From positions 2,591,168 through 2,655,167 of the forward strand of contig NZ_CP009528.1 of assembly GCF_000970025.1 (NCBI RefSeq): a DNA stretch of 64,000 nt. Direction: 5' to 3'. The position numbers and the translations under genes were made by a program. Source of the DNA: Methanosarcina barkeri MS (GTDB lineage: Archaea; Halobacteriota; Methanosarcinia; Methanosarcinales; Methanosarcinaceae). Under the pieces are notes generated by a model. It did no database searches. It had not been told where the DNA came from and worked only from the letters and a program-made list of their open reading frames with translations. Shown one piece after another: positions 27,321 through 35,971 of the stretch (position 1 is the first letter of the stretch; every line of letters begins with the position of its first letter).

Positions 27321-27572
27321 TTATTCATGAACGTGATGGTGGGCACTCACACTCGAAGCCGTTATAGATTCACCATCCCCAATAGGCCATAGGGCTACTA
27401 TTTTATCTACGGCCACATGGGTATACTTTCCTTTGTTATTGAGAGTAAGGACATTATCAACACAGGCCTCTATGGTTCCCGTAAAAACATCAGTCCCACC
27501 GCAATAAACGTCTACAGCCTTGTTTAGATAATGACCTGTTATAAAGCATTGATACATGTTCTTTTCCTCCAT
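27321..27572 (-). CDS. small conserved-looking protein with His-rich tail
   Basis: An 83-residue protein. The middle (VDVYCGGTDVFTGTIEACVDNVLTLNNKGKYTHVAVDKIVALWPI) reads like a small beta-barrel of the Lsm/SH3 type: alternating strands around a G-T-I-E-A turn and a closing strand. The C-terminus ends AHHHVHE, which could bind a metal. It has an aggaaaag sequence before its start. It is co-directional with the MC1 gene upstream (48 bp apart), so the two may be co-transcribed. No family name can be given with certainty. Confidence 0.7.
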   Translation of the reverse strand: MEEKNMYQCFITGHYLNKAVDVYCGGTDVFTGTIEACVDNVLTLNNKGKYTHVAVDKIVALWPIGDGESITASSVSAHHHVHE

Positions 27573-27620
27573 TTTCGTTATCCTGAGATCTCTCTATTTT
27601 TCTCTTTGTTTCATTTATAA

Positions 27621-27914
27621 TTACTCGATTGTTTCTGTTTTCTCTTTCGTGACAAAAGGCTTATTTATTTTTTCTGACATCCAGCTAGGCCTATTTTTGG
27701 GAGCTTTAATAGTTTGTTTCCAAGCTTTGTAAACGTGTATCTTCTTTGTTCCACATTCCCTAAGCCTGATAATCTGTGGTTTGGATTTGGTTCCGTCCCC
27801 CCGGTTCGCAGCTTTTAGTGCAGCTTGACGAGGCTGTTTTCCTGTGAAAACTCCGTGCTCATTGCCATTTTCGTCTTGTAAAACAAAATATCTCTTGTCG
27901 GCGATAACAGTCAC
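27621..27914 (-). CDS. non-histone chromosomal protein MC1
   Basis: A 97-residue basic DNA-binding protein. It matches MC1 of Methanosarcina over its whole length: YFVLQDENGNEHGVFTGKQP, RQAALKAANRG, IIRLRE-GTKK, APKNRP-WM and the basic C-terminus. MC1 binds and sharply bends DNA as a monomer and is a chief chromatin protein in Methanosarcinales, so it is the best taxonomic marker in the window. One unusual point is the Cys in LRECGTKK, where an Arg is usual. It is transcribed with the small gene at 27321-27572. Confidence 0.95.
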   Translation of the reverse strand: MTVIADKRYFVLQDENGNEHGVFTGKQPRQAALKAANRGDGTKSKPQIIRLRECGTKKIHVYKAWKQTIKAPKNRPSWMSEKINKPFVTKEKTETIE

Positions 27915-28097
27915 CTCGAAAATCAGTATTTTAAAATTTAGATTTTATAAATTCTGATTTTGTGAAGTTTTTGCTAGTTGTTTTTACAATTTCATATGAT
28001 TGCAGTACTCAACCTTTTACAAAAACTTCACAAAACTGCCTATGGAAACCCTTTGACTTGCCTGATTTGAAAATCAACATGCTGTATACTTTACCTT

Positions 28098-28168
28098 TTT
28101 TACCTCCTTTCATAGACTTTACTCTTTTTTACCTCCTTTCATATACTTTACTGTTTTTTACCTCCTTT
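28098..28168 (-). repeat. three 30-bp tandem repeats each holding an AAAGGAGGT
   Basis: On the minus strand the unit reads AAAGGAGGTAAAAAA followed by AGTAAAGTnTATG, three times, directly after the stop codon of the substrate-binding protein gene. Each unit has a perfect Shine-Dalgarno sequence and two contain an ATG. The last ATG (28113) opens a 34-codon frame to TGA at 28009-28011 (MKGGKKGKVYSMLIF and on), which is a weak candidate small gene. Confidence 0.55.
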
Positions 28169-29690
28169 TATACAGGAATACGCAAATCAGACAAATAATA
28201 CCGGAAGCTATTTCAAAACCAGGCGTATTTGTGTTCTCATCCCCAGAGCTGTTTTGGCCTGGTGTTTGTTCAGATGTCTGCTCGGGTGTCTGTTCAACGT
28301 TTGTTTCACTGTTTTGTTCAGAGTCCTGTACGTCAGGTTCGGACGGCGTTTCAGTCACGGTCTCTGTTACATCACTCGTTACATCGCTTTGATTTTCCGA
28401 AGAAGTACTGACGTTATCGACACTTTCGCTACTGCTACTAGTGCTACTAACGCTGAGACTTCCGGTACTGCTTCCACTACTTTTGTGACTGTTGCCACCA
28501 CTGCTGCCGCCACTGGAACTGCTTTCTTCAACATCTATGACCGCAGTTTGGAAGGATGTTCCGTTTTCATTACTTACTGTTAGATTTGCTGTATAAGTTC
28601 CTGCTGTGGAATAAGTATGTTCTGGACTCTCATCGGTTGAAGTATCTCCGTCTCCGAAGTCCCAATCCCATCCGGTTGCGTTTTGTGAAAGGTCTGTAAA
28701 CTGTACGGTAAGAGGAGTATCACCGCTGGTAACGTCTGTACTGAAATTGCTAACCGGAAGAGAGAAACACTCTGGATGAATCAGCTCTGCAACCATTTCG
28801 ATTGCATCTACAATCCGAGGTCCTCCCCTGCTAATTATATCAGCTTCAACAAGAATGAAATGGTCATTCTTCACGGCTGTGAGGCTCTGCACCTGTGTAT
28901 TTTGTTTGAAATAATCGTACACCGGATTTGAACCGTTCTCATCTAACATGCCTGTTCCGGAGTTGATCATAACATAATCTGGATCTTTGTTGATGAGATT
29001 CTCTATATTGATGGTTCCCCATCCATCAATATTGGAAAATGCATTTTTGCCACCTGCAACACTTATTACCTGATCCTGGTAGGTGTTTTTTCCGGCAACA
29101 TAAATAGGATCATAACTGACTACATGAGCAACCGTTGGTTTAGTACTTGAGGTTGCCACCTTTTCCTTAATTGAATTTATTCTATCACTCATTGAATCAA
29201 CAAGTGAGTTAGCTTTATCCTCTGTACCTGTTGCTTTCCCAACCAGAACAATATCTTTAAGGATTCCTTCAATATCTGTTGGGTTCAAAACCACTACATT
29301 CAGGCCAAGTCCACGCAAATAATCTATTGTTTCATTACCATTTCCAGAATCAGCAATTACAATGTCTGGATTAAGAGCAACTACTTTCTCCGAATTAATT
29401 TCAGTATAACCTCCAACATTGGTTTTCGTAGCTGCTTCAGTAGGATAATTGCTATAATCGGTTACGCCAACTACTTGATCTATCAGACCCAGGGCTCCCA
29501 GAATCTCGGTGTTGGATGGGGATAGCGAAACAATCCTCTGGGGCTGTGAAGGTGCTGACACCTGAACCCCATAATCATCGGTAACCGTAACATTACCATC
29601 AGAAGCAGCAGCATGCCCGACACACCCAAACAATAGTTGAGAAGTTGTAAGCAGTACTAAAAATATATACCAGAATTTACTCTTAAACAT
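28158..29690 (-). CDS. corrinoid/iron-type ABC substrate-binding protein with PKD domain and PGF-CTERM anchor
   Basis: A 510-residue surface protein. Residues 1-23 form a signal with a good lipobox (LLFGC). Residues about 35-300 are a class III periplasmic-binding fold of the BtuF/FepB kind (RIVSLSPSNTEILGALGL, then NPDIVIA). Residues about 312-390 are a PKD domain (FTDLSQNATGWDWDFGDGDTS). A long Ser/Thr/Glu-rich stalk follows, then TPGFEIASG, a hydrophobic helix and KRR, a PGF-CTERM sorting signal. Both a lipid at the N-terminus and an archaeosortase anchor at the C-terminus are unusual. The location next to cbiZ, btuD and btuC makes cobinamide or another corrinoid the likely ligand. The gene is 1.16 kb from cbiZ, so it is probably transcribed on its own. 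Confidence 0.85.
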   Translation of the reverse strand: MFKSKFWYIFLVLLTTSQLLFGCVGHAAASDGNVTVTDDYGVQVSAPSQPQRIVSLSPSNTEILGALGLIDQVVGVTDYSNYPTEAATKTNVGGYTEINSEKVVALNPDIVIADSGNGNETIDYLRGLGLNVVVLNPTDIEGILKDIVLVGKATGTEDKANSLVDSMSDRINSIKEKVATSSTKPTVAHVVSYDPIYVAGKNTYQDQVISVAGGKNAFSNIDGWGTINIENLINKDPDYVMINSGTGMLDENGSNPVYDYFKQNTQVQSLTAVKNDHFILVEADIISRGGPRIVDAIEMVAELIHPECFSLPVSNFSTDVTSGDTPLTVQFTDLSQNATGWDWDFGDGDTSTDESPEHTYSTAGTYTANLTVSNENGTSFQTAVIDVEESSSSGGSSGGNSHKSSGSSTGSLSVSSTSSSSESVDNVSTSSENQSDVTSDVTETVTETPSEPDVQDSEQNSETNVEQTPEQTSEQTPGQNSSGDENTNTPGFEIASGIICLICVFLYKRR

Positions 29691-30852
29691 TTTATATCAT
29701 CTCTGTCGTGTTTTTCTCATATTAAACTAAGAGACAGTGTTCGAATTTTCTGTAAATCCAAAGTCAAGTTTTTATATATTATAAGAAAAAATTGATATTC
29801 CAACCTGGAATTTTTTGCCTAATAATTTCTTGGCCTGGAATTTTACAGAAAAAAACGGTGGATTGCCTTTCTTTTAGCATGTGTATCTGCCGTGGCTGTA
29901 TCCATCAGTGATTTTGTTGGTTTTGCTAGTTCCTGTATGCTTGATGCTAAAACGGTCACTAACAGTACAAAACAAACTGCCAGTAAAATTTAGTATATTT
30001 TTCATTTTTAACATCCAATCTACTCCACAAATTTAGTAAGACCTTTTTGCTTTGCTGTATACCTGTATTCGGTTAACGAATTTTATGCACAACTTCCAGT
30101 GTTATGTGCAATTATTTACTGTTTAATGCCCCTCTAAGAAAAGTGTAAATTGATAAGAAAAATACCGTTTTTTTGAGGGGAAATAAAGCAAGTTTTGTTG
30201 ATTAATTTATGAGAAGCACGTATTATATATGAATATTTCGTTATCTGCAGTCACATTTATAAAAATGATTAAATAACAAAACAAGTTAAATTGAGTTAAT
30301 ATTTGTGGAGTAAGAAACAAAAAAACAGTAAGGAATAAGGAAAGATATTCCTTCATTACGTGGTTGATGATTTCAGAGTTAAGAACTTAATAGCATAAAA
30401 TTATCAGTTAATTAAAAACAAAGGCAATGTACTGAAATTTCTGTAAAACCTTAATTAGACAAAATTATATATTCAATAATGTATAAAATAGGTTTCAAGA
30501 TTCTGTTTTTTATACAATTCAAATTTAGCTCTTATGTTCATTGTTTTTTGACATATTTAATTTTGTTATGGAATAGTGTATCAATACTATGTGTTTTTTG
30601 TAAGAGAATACTGTGTTAATTAGCAGAATCTGTCAAATCAGAAGTAAAAATATGGTTAACTCTGTCAAATCAGAAGTAAAAATATGGTAACTCTGTCAAA
30701 TCAGAAGTAAAAATATGGTTAACTCTGTCAAATCAGAAGTAAAATATGGTGACTCTGTATCATTGATCTTCATCGCAAAAACAGGATACAGAGTTAAAGG
30801 TTAATTATATTTACTAGTTACAATTAGATAATGCCAGGTGAGTATAAATAGG
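29691..30852. other. intergenic region between cbiZ and the substrate-binding protein gene
   Basis: It holds a minus-strand signal-peptide-like fossil (29843-29990, LLAVCFVLLVTVLASS then about 30 residues to TAA, with no start and a TAA just before it), and the tandem repeats at 30630-30754. Between 30137 and 30178 gcccctct and aggggaaa could pair. The 5' flank of the substrate-binding protein gene must lie near 29700. I see no cobalamin riboswitch pattern. Confidence 0.45.
30630..30754. repeat. four tandem 30-32 bp repeats (ctgtcaaatcagaag unit)
   Basis: Units start at 30630, 30662, 30693 and 30725, each ctgtcaaatcagaagtaaaa followed by atatggttaact with small losses. They directly abut one another, so this is a tandem satellite and not a CRISPR array. 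It lies about 100 bp beyond the cbiZ stop. Another ctgt (30755) starts a broken fifth copy. Confidence 0.85.
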
Positions 30853-32013
30853 CTAACAATTTATACCACGTAGAACAAACTCAGATATCGCCTTAGTAAG
30901 ATGCTGGAGAATTGAAGCTTCAACTGATCCAAAGCCGTTCTCTATTAAGGATGCTTTATCAGGACCAAATTCTAAGGATGCTTTATCGGGACCAAATCCT
31001 TCCATGATTATAAAACTTGCAACTTTTTCAGCTTCATTCTGAGGCAGCAATCCCCATTCCACTTCATCAATAATATGAAGGATTGCCGATGTTACTGCAA
31101 CCAGAAAAGGATTTTTTACACAGTTGCGTAAATTCTTTAAAAAGATTTCTTGTGACACTGTATTAATTGCAGATTTTTTCATAAGCTCTTTAGCAATTTG
31201 CCAAAGGTCTTCCTCAGTTACTGAAAAACGGGACAGCCGAACAAGCACATCCATCTGTGATTCTGGTGAGAGTCCTGTTTGGAGACGCAGTGCTTCAGTT
31301 GTTGCGCTAATGACAGACTTTCCGATCAGCTCACCCAGCGTGGAATGTTTCCCTGCATCAGAAATATGTAGTTTTGAATTGGGATCTGTAATAATGGCAA
31401 TCATGTCTGTACCGGACCCGGTTGCAATACCATGTGAGTAGATGCTTCTTGCCATGAGCTGTTGCAGAGCCACTGCTTTTGCTTCTGTTGCAGTCATGAG
31501 CACTTTTCCCATAGCATACTCCGGAAGGTCAGCATTGATGATTAAGATAGTATTGATCGTGCCACCAATAGGTTCATAATTTTCGTTATTCTCATAATAT
31601 GATGCAGGGTCGCCGGCTCTTCCACCATTTTCGTCAATCCCTGCAGTTACTATCGCGCAGACATAAAGGTCCCGGTAAGATATAGGGGCTATGGCTGTAT
31701 TCTGCATATATGCACATGTCATCAGACCGCAAACTGTGTTTGGATCGAGATCGAGAGATTCTGCAACGCTTTCAAGATATGTCTTCACATCCTCGGTAGT
31801 TTGGCACGCTTCACATACGTCTAGTGAAACCTGATGGTTAAATACCGCAGTTAGATCTTCTCGGTAGCCGCCATTTAGCCATGAAGTACTGAACACATTT
31901 CTTTTACCCGGAAGTCGGACTACAAAAGAACGTTCATAACATTCGATTGAATGTTCGTAATGCTCGATTGAATGTTCATAGCATTCTATTGTTTCATTTT
32001 TTAGAGATATCAT
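30853..32013 (-). CDS. cbiZ: adenosylcobinamide amidohydrolase
   Basis: A 386-residue protein whose middle part (about residues 60-250) is a CbiZ domain: FSTSWLNGGYREDLTAVFNHQ, the stretch VCGLMTCAYMQNTAIAP, VTAGIDENGGRAGDP, GTINTILIINADL and SHGIATGSGTD. CbiZ removes the aminopropanol arm of adenosylcobinamide so that archaea can rebuild cobalamin from salvaged corrinoids. The C-terminal 130 residues are a helical extension. ATG 32013 is preferred: on the minus strand GAGG lies 8 bases upstream, whereas the longer frame to 32124 overlaps the repeat tract. Residues 4-25 then show ECYEHSIE-type 8-residue repeats, an odd N-terminus caused by local DNA repetition. Same strand as btuC and btuD. 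Confidence 0.9.
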   Translation of the reverse strand: MISLKNETIECYEHSIEHYEHSIECYERSFVVRLPGKRNVFSTSWLNGGYREDLTAVFNHQVSLDVCEACQTTEDVKTYLESVAESLDLDPNTVCGLMTCAYMQNTAIAPISYRDLYVCAIVTAGIDENGGRAGDPASYYENNENYEPIGGTINTILIINADLPEYAMGKVLMTATEAKAVALQQLMARSIYSHGIATGSGTDMIAIITDPNSKLHISDAGKHSTLGELIGKSVISATTEALRLQTGLSPESQMDVLVRLSRFSVTEEDLWQIAKELMKKSAINTVSQEIFLKNLRNCVKNPFLVAVTSAILHIIDEVEWGLLPQNEAEKVASFIIMEGFGPDKASLEFGPDKASLIENGFGSVEASILQHLTKAISEFVLRGINC

Positions 32014-32123
32014 TGAATTTTCCTCTATCAGTAGTAGTCTAGTGGATGGAACTAACGAAGTAATCCCTGTGAATTGAGGATATTGACACCAAAATCCTAT
32101 AATCACCAGCGACCACAACATCA

Positions 32124-32222
32124 TACCAGATTTATTCTACCAGATTTATTCTACCAGATTTATTCTACCAGATTTATTCTACCAGATTTATTCTACCAGA
32201 TTTTTTCTACCAGATTTTTTCT
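32124..32222. repeat. seven tandem 14-bp repeats (taccagatttattc) upstream of cbiZ
   Basis: Perfect units of taccagatttattc run from 32124; the last two vary to ttttttc. The tract sits between the btuD stop and the cbiZ start and ends about 110 bases before the cbiZ ATG, so it could affect its promoter or translation. It also generates a false N-terminal extension of cbiZ. Confidence 0.85.
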
Positions 32223-32283
32223 AGTACTTTTATGAAAAATACAGATTAGAATGTCAAATAGCCCCACCCTGTGCATTTATTTA

Positions 32284-33552
32284 TTATGATGAGTATTCTT
32301 TCCCCAAACACTGGTCCAGGGCCTCTATACTGGTGACCATGGCTGCTCGGCCATCTGATATCATACGATTAACGATTGCTGCCGCTTCGCCTGCCATGCA
32401 ATTTTCAATATTTTTGGAAAAACAATCTGTTACAAGCAGAATAGGTTTATTACAACATTCAGACACGATACGTAGATTGTCCACATTTTCCTGCTCAAAT
32501 GGCATTGATGTGAATACAACAAGATCTGCTGTGCCTATACTTTCTTCAAGTAATGAGCGTGAAACATCAGTGATTGGAGAAAAAGGAGGTTCAGCAATAC
32601 AGGGAATACCTAATTGAATTGAAGTAGAATAATCAGCGTCATTCATAGAGAGAATACCTGTTCTGACATCACATTCGGCTGCATGAAGAGCAAACATAAT
32701 CTCAGTGCCAGATCCGCCGCCACAAATAAGATGTACCTTTCGACCACCGTTTTTGATGGGTCTTCTATGATAGATAGGAAGCAGGTACAATTTGCCAGTT
32801 GTTGGATGGGTTTTTATCAGTACATCAAGACCAAAGACAACACGGATATTTTCTTGAGTCATTACCTTGTGTGGGGTTCCAACTGCATATACAGTTCCCT
32901 GGTCCAGCATAATAATCTCATCACAGTATTGAGAAGCAAGATTCAGATCATGGATCACACAGATTACTGTTGAACCCTGGCGTGTCAGGCTTTGTAGAAC
33001 AGATAGGATCTCAATCTGGTGATTTATGTCAAGCTGACTGATAGGTTCATCCAGCAGGAGTAAAGGTGTTTCCTGTGCCAGTGCCCGAGCAATCAAGACA
33101 CGTTGCCATTCACCACCGCTAAGCGTTGAGATACTCCTCCCAGAAAGATGTGAAATGCCAGTCAACGCCATTGCTTTCTGGCATGCTTCTCTGTCATGAG
33201 GCTCAGGAGGACGGAGAAGTTTCTGGTACGGGTAGCGCCCCATCATAACAATATCGTCTACGGAAAAATCAAATGTCCGCATGGACTCCTGAGGTACCAC
33301 GCAAAGCATCTTGGCCAGTTCCTTACGCGAATATTTTTCAATTTCCTCTCCTACAATAAGGATATTGCCTGTTGTCGGATTCAAGGTGCGACTCATGCAA
33401 TGGATGAGTGTACTCTTTCCTGAACCATTAGGGCCAATAATACCGACAAACATGCCCTGACCAGCACTAGCACTTATCTTATGCAGGATCTCCGCAGTGC
33501 CTATCTTAACATCAACATCCGTAACGCTGATCACTGATTCTGTTATGTCCAC
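32284..33552 (-). CDS. btuD: corrinoid ABC transporter ATPase with extra C-terminal domain
   Basis: A 422-residue protein. Residues 1-255 are an ABC ATPase of the BtuD/FecE class: Walker A GPNGSGKST (40-48), Q-loop VPQES, signature LSGGEWQR (144-151), Walker B LLLLDEP (164-170) and the switch H201. Residues 262-422 form a second domain (VHLICGGGSGTEIMFAL and so on) with a Rossmann-like G-rich start; it is not part of a usual BtuD and I do not recognise it, although ABC ATPases with such tails occur next to archaeal corrinoid salvage genes. It pairs with the permease BtuC to import cobinamide or B12. Its start overlaps the btuC stop by 10 bp, so the two are translationally coupled. Confidence 0.9.
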   Translation of the reverse strand: MDITESVISVTDVDVKIGTAEILHKISASAGQGMFVGIIGPNGSGKSTLIHCMSRTLNPTTGNILIVGEEIEKYSRKELAKMLCVVPQESMRTFDFSVDDIVMMGRYPYQKLLRPPEPHDREACQKAMALTGISHLSGRSISTLSGGEWQRVLIARALAQETPLLLLDEPISQLDINHQIEILSVLQSLTRQGSTVICVIHDLNLASQYCDEIIMLDQGTVYAVGTPHKVMTQENIRVVFGLDVLIKTHPTTGKLYLLPIYHRRPIKNGGRKVHLICGGGSGTEIMFALHAAECDVRTGILSMNDADYSTSIQLGIPCIAEPPFSPITDVSRSLLEESIGTADLVVFTSMPFEQENVDNLRIVSECCNKPILLVTDCFSKNIENCMAGEAAAIVNRMISDGRAAMVTSIEALDQCLGKEYSS

Positions 33553-34529
33553 ATTCTCCTCCTTATAAGGTAGATAAAAAATGGTGCTCCAAAGAATGCC
33601 GTAATGATACCAACTGGCATGTCATTCATGAATGTCCGAGTTAGAGTATCTGCCCACATCAGGATGATCCCACCTGCAAGGGAGGATATAGGGAGCAAGA
33701 AACGAAACGAAGATCCGGAAATAGATCTGACCATATGAGGAACGATAAGTCCAATAAATCCGATCGAACCTGAAAGTGAGACGGCAATCCCGGTAATAAA
33801 TGACGTAATTGCAAGCAATACAATCTTGATTCGTTCTGTGTTTACACCAAGTGATGATGCTTCGTCATCGCCCAATGAGAGAATATCGAGCTCGCGAACA
33901 GTAAAAAGGAGTATGCCAATAGCTGGAATTATTAAAAGTCCAATACGTACCTTATCCCATGTAGTATTCCACAGACCCCCCATAAGCCAGAACATGATTT
34001 GGTGTAAATCGTTCCCAGACTTATACATAAGGAACGAAAGCATAGCCGAGCAGAATAATGAGACTGCGATCCCTGATAAAAGAAGAGTCTCTACCGCTAC
34101 CTTTCCATTCTGCCGGCATATAATATAAACAATTATGGTAGAGCTGCATGCTCCACAAAATGCTGCAAAAGGAAGTAGAAAACTGTGAAATATTACGAGA
34201 GAAATTGCTGCACCCAGCGCTCCACCTGATGATGTACCGATAACATAAGGGTCGGCTAACGGATTACGAAATAATCCCTGCATTGCTGCTCCTGCTGCTG
34301 CTAACCCTCCACCAACAATAAATGATGTGATAACACGTGGTAGCCTGATTTGAGTAAGGATAAGGGACATCTTTGAGGTTTCCATTACTTGTATTCCACA
34401 AATATTAGAAGGCCCAATAAAAGTACAGACGATGGCGCTAATGACTGCTATTGCGATAAGGATAATTATTAACACCCATCGATATGACGTAACAGATATT
34501 GTCGTATGCAATGCTCTTATATTACCCAT
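33543..34529 (-). CDS. btuC: corrinoid ABC transporter permease (FecCD/BtuC family)
   Basis: A 328-residue membrane protein with about ten TM helices. The family motifs are clear: RLPRVITSFIVGGGLAAAGAAMQGLFRNPLADPYVIG near the N-terminus, the coupling-helix region SLGVN, and GSIGFIGLIVPHMVRS near the C-terminus. It should form the channel through which BtuD drives corrinoid import. It is first of the btuC-btuD unit, with cbiZ 270 bp beyond btuD. Iron-siderophore permeases look the same, but the salvage enzyme cbiZ makes corrinoid the best guess. Start ATG 34529; upstream sequence is AT-rich and shows no cobalamin riboswitch that I can identify. Confidence 0.92.
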   Translation of the reverse strand: MGNIRALHTTISVTSYRWVLIIILIAIAVISAIVCTFIGPSNICGIQVMETSKMSLILTQIRLPRVITSFIVGGGLAAAGAAMQGLFRNPLADPYVIGTSSGGALGAAISLVIFHSFLLPFAAFCGACSSTIIVYIICRQNGKVAVETLLLSGIAVSLFCSAMLSFLMYKSGNDLHQIMFWLMGGLWNTTWDKVRIGLLIIPAIGILLFTVRELDILSLGDDEASSLGVNTERIKIVLLAITSFITGIAVSLSGSIGFIGLIVPHMVRSISGSSFRFLLPISSLAGGIILMWADTLTRTFMNDMPVGIITAFFGAPFFIYLIRRRMWT

Positions 34530-34787
34530 CTCCTGTAGTATTCTTAAATAACCTCTGAAACTGTACAGAACTTTTCTGAACTATACCGGATCACTGTCAA
34601 GAAGGCATACTGAATATTGGCAATAGTAGAGCACTGTCTCAGTCCATCATAAGCAAAGATTCTAGCAATCATTTTTGATCATTTCTTTTTACATCTGAGA
34701 TTTTGCTGTGTCTTTTTTGTCCCTGTCTATGCTTTTTCTCTATTAATATCCAAAAACAGTCATTTGGAGAAAAATTTTCATATGATA
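34530..34787. promoter_or_regulatory. promoter region of btuC
   Basis: Non-coding 5' flank of the btuC-btuD unit on the minus strand. I looked for a cobalamin-box and for strong hairpins and found neither. An archaeal TATA-type element must lie here but cannot be picked out from the AT-rich background. Confidence 0.3.
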
Positions 34788-34942
34788 GGGCTTATCCCAA
34801 AACAATTATGTTTTCAAAATCAGTAAAGTCACATAACCATTTTTTCACTACCTGAAACTCGATTGAGTATTTGGAATATGAGATTTAAAGAGACTTGGAA
34901 TATGAAATTTAAAGAAACAACAGTAAGTTTTGGAATCAATTC
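34788..34942. repeat. MITE-like repeat (gag-ctatcccaaaac family), copy near btuC
   Basis: gggcttatcccaaaac (34788-34803) is matched inverted by gttttggaatcaattc (34926-34942) with a few mismatches. The inside is non-coding. It belongs with the elements at 9383, 35440 and 35586. Confidence 0.55.
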
Positions 34943-35439
34943 GTATGTAGGATGTTGATATATAGCACAAGTTAACTTGAGTTACCACAAATTAACTTTA
35001 CTTGTATAAAAATATTTCTTCCATTTATTGATTAGGAAATATTTTCTTGTACTTTAAGTAAAAAAACAAAATAAATTGTGTTTAATGCTGAGTTATTTAT
35101 TTTTCTGCTTTCCGTATACCTTGCTTCCTGTATATCTTATTACATTAACCAATATACGTGGAAATTCGTTATTTTTTGTTTTTGCCTCACTTTCCGCAAG
35201 TGCGATAAGAAACTATACTATGAATTTCATCACTAAGCTACCTTTTCTATTTGAGGTAATCCTATTGTGACATGGTACAACAAGAAGTTATATCATGGAT
35301 TGCGGAACAACACGCCATTCCACTATTCAGAATGTCTCTACTCTAATGTGCATTTCTGGCAATGGATTTGTGCAAAGCTCAGAGGACAACAAGGTACAAA
35401 ACTGGACCTGACAGTTTCGATCGATTCAGAATAAGGTAT
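34943..35439. other. gene-poor stretch with a possible transposase tail
   Basis: No intact gene. On the plus strand, 35273-35434 reads WYNKKLYHGLRNNTPFHY and on to TAA; W-Y-N-x-x-x-x-H-x-x-L and T-P resemble the C-terminus of integrase-core transposases, but this is weak. A hydrophobic frame at 35076-35270 has no ribosome site and is not supported. Confidence 0.3.
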
Positions 35440-35570
35440 GAGCTCATCCCAAAACCAAGTTTTTTTCTTAAATTAAGAAAAGTTTCAGAACTATTTTCCA
35501 TGATCAGAAACTCATTGATTATTCCTGATTTGAGATTATGAGAAGCAGTTATGAGTTTTGGAATAGGCTC
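35440..35570. repeat. 131-bp MITE-like repeat (gag-ctatcccaaaac family)
   Basis: gagctcatcccaaaac (35440-35455) and the inverted gttttggaataggctc (35555-35570). The ends match those of the 9383-9471 element. The interior also partly folds on itself. Non-coding. Confidence 0.65.
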
Positions 35571-35585
35571 GTATATAGGATTTTA

Positions 35586-35703
35586 ATCCCAAAACTCAAA
35601 ATTGCTTCTCTGAATTCATATTCTGAATAGTTAATCGAGCTTCAGATTGTGGGAAATAACTCTGAAACTTTACCATTCTTGAGAATAAAACTGGTTTTGG
35701 GAT
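35586..35703. repeat. third MITE-like repeat of the same family, adjacent copy
   Basis: atcccaaaactcaaaattgc (35586 on) and the inverted ggttttgggatgaactcat (35692-35710). It starts only 15 bases after the previous copy, and the two share internal words such as gagaagcagtt/aattgcttctc in opposite orientation, so this may be a back-to-back duplication. Confidence 0.55.
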
Positions 35704-35753
35704 GAACTCATGAGATAAAAATCGTTAAGTCAAGTAGTAATAAGTACTTTTAT

Positions 35754-35971
35754 GGCTCTTCGCTGTTTTGTACGGGTTGAAAATAATTATTTAGTTAAAA
35801 AGAATTTAGATCAAATATGAAAACATCAAGCTTGAATATGATTTTCAACAACAACTATTATCATATCTTACTTATACAACTATTATCATATCTTACTTAT
35901 AATACTTCAATATTCATACTTTAATATTCAGGAGCTAAATGTAAGTTGCCCACTCGAAATAGCGAAGATCC
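35754..35971. repeat. 218-bp MITE-like repeat (ggctcttcg family), copy 2
   Basis: ggctcttcgctgttttgtac (35754 on) is matched inverted by the end gcccactcgaaatagcgaag (35948-35967) over about 23 bp. The left end is very close to that of the 98-bp element at 21395. It contains a direct repeat of ctattatcatatcttactta near 35860-35900. Non-coding. Confidence 0.6.

Noticed and set aside
30630-30754. Possible CRISPR array (four 30-32 bp repeats)
   Set aside because: The units abut with no spacers, so it is a tandem satellite.
34530-34787. Cobalamin riboswitch before btuC
   Set aside because: No B12-box or matching fold could be seen on the minus strand.
35076-35270. Hydrophobic 64-codon frame
   Set aside because: No start context and only AT-rich chance hydrophobicity.
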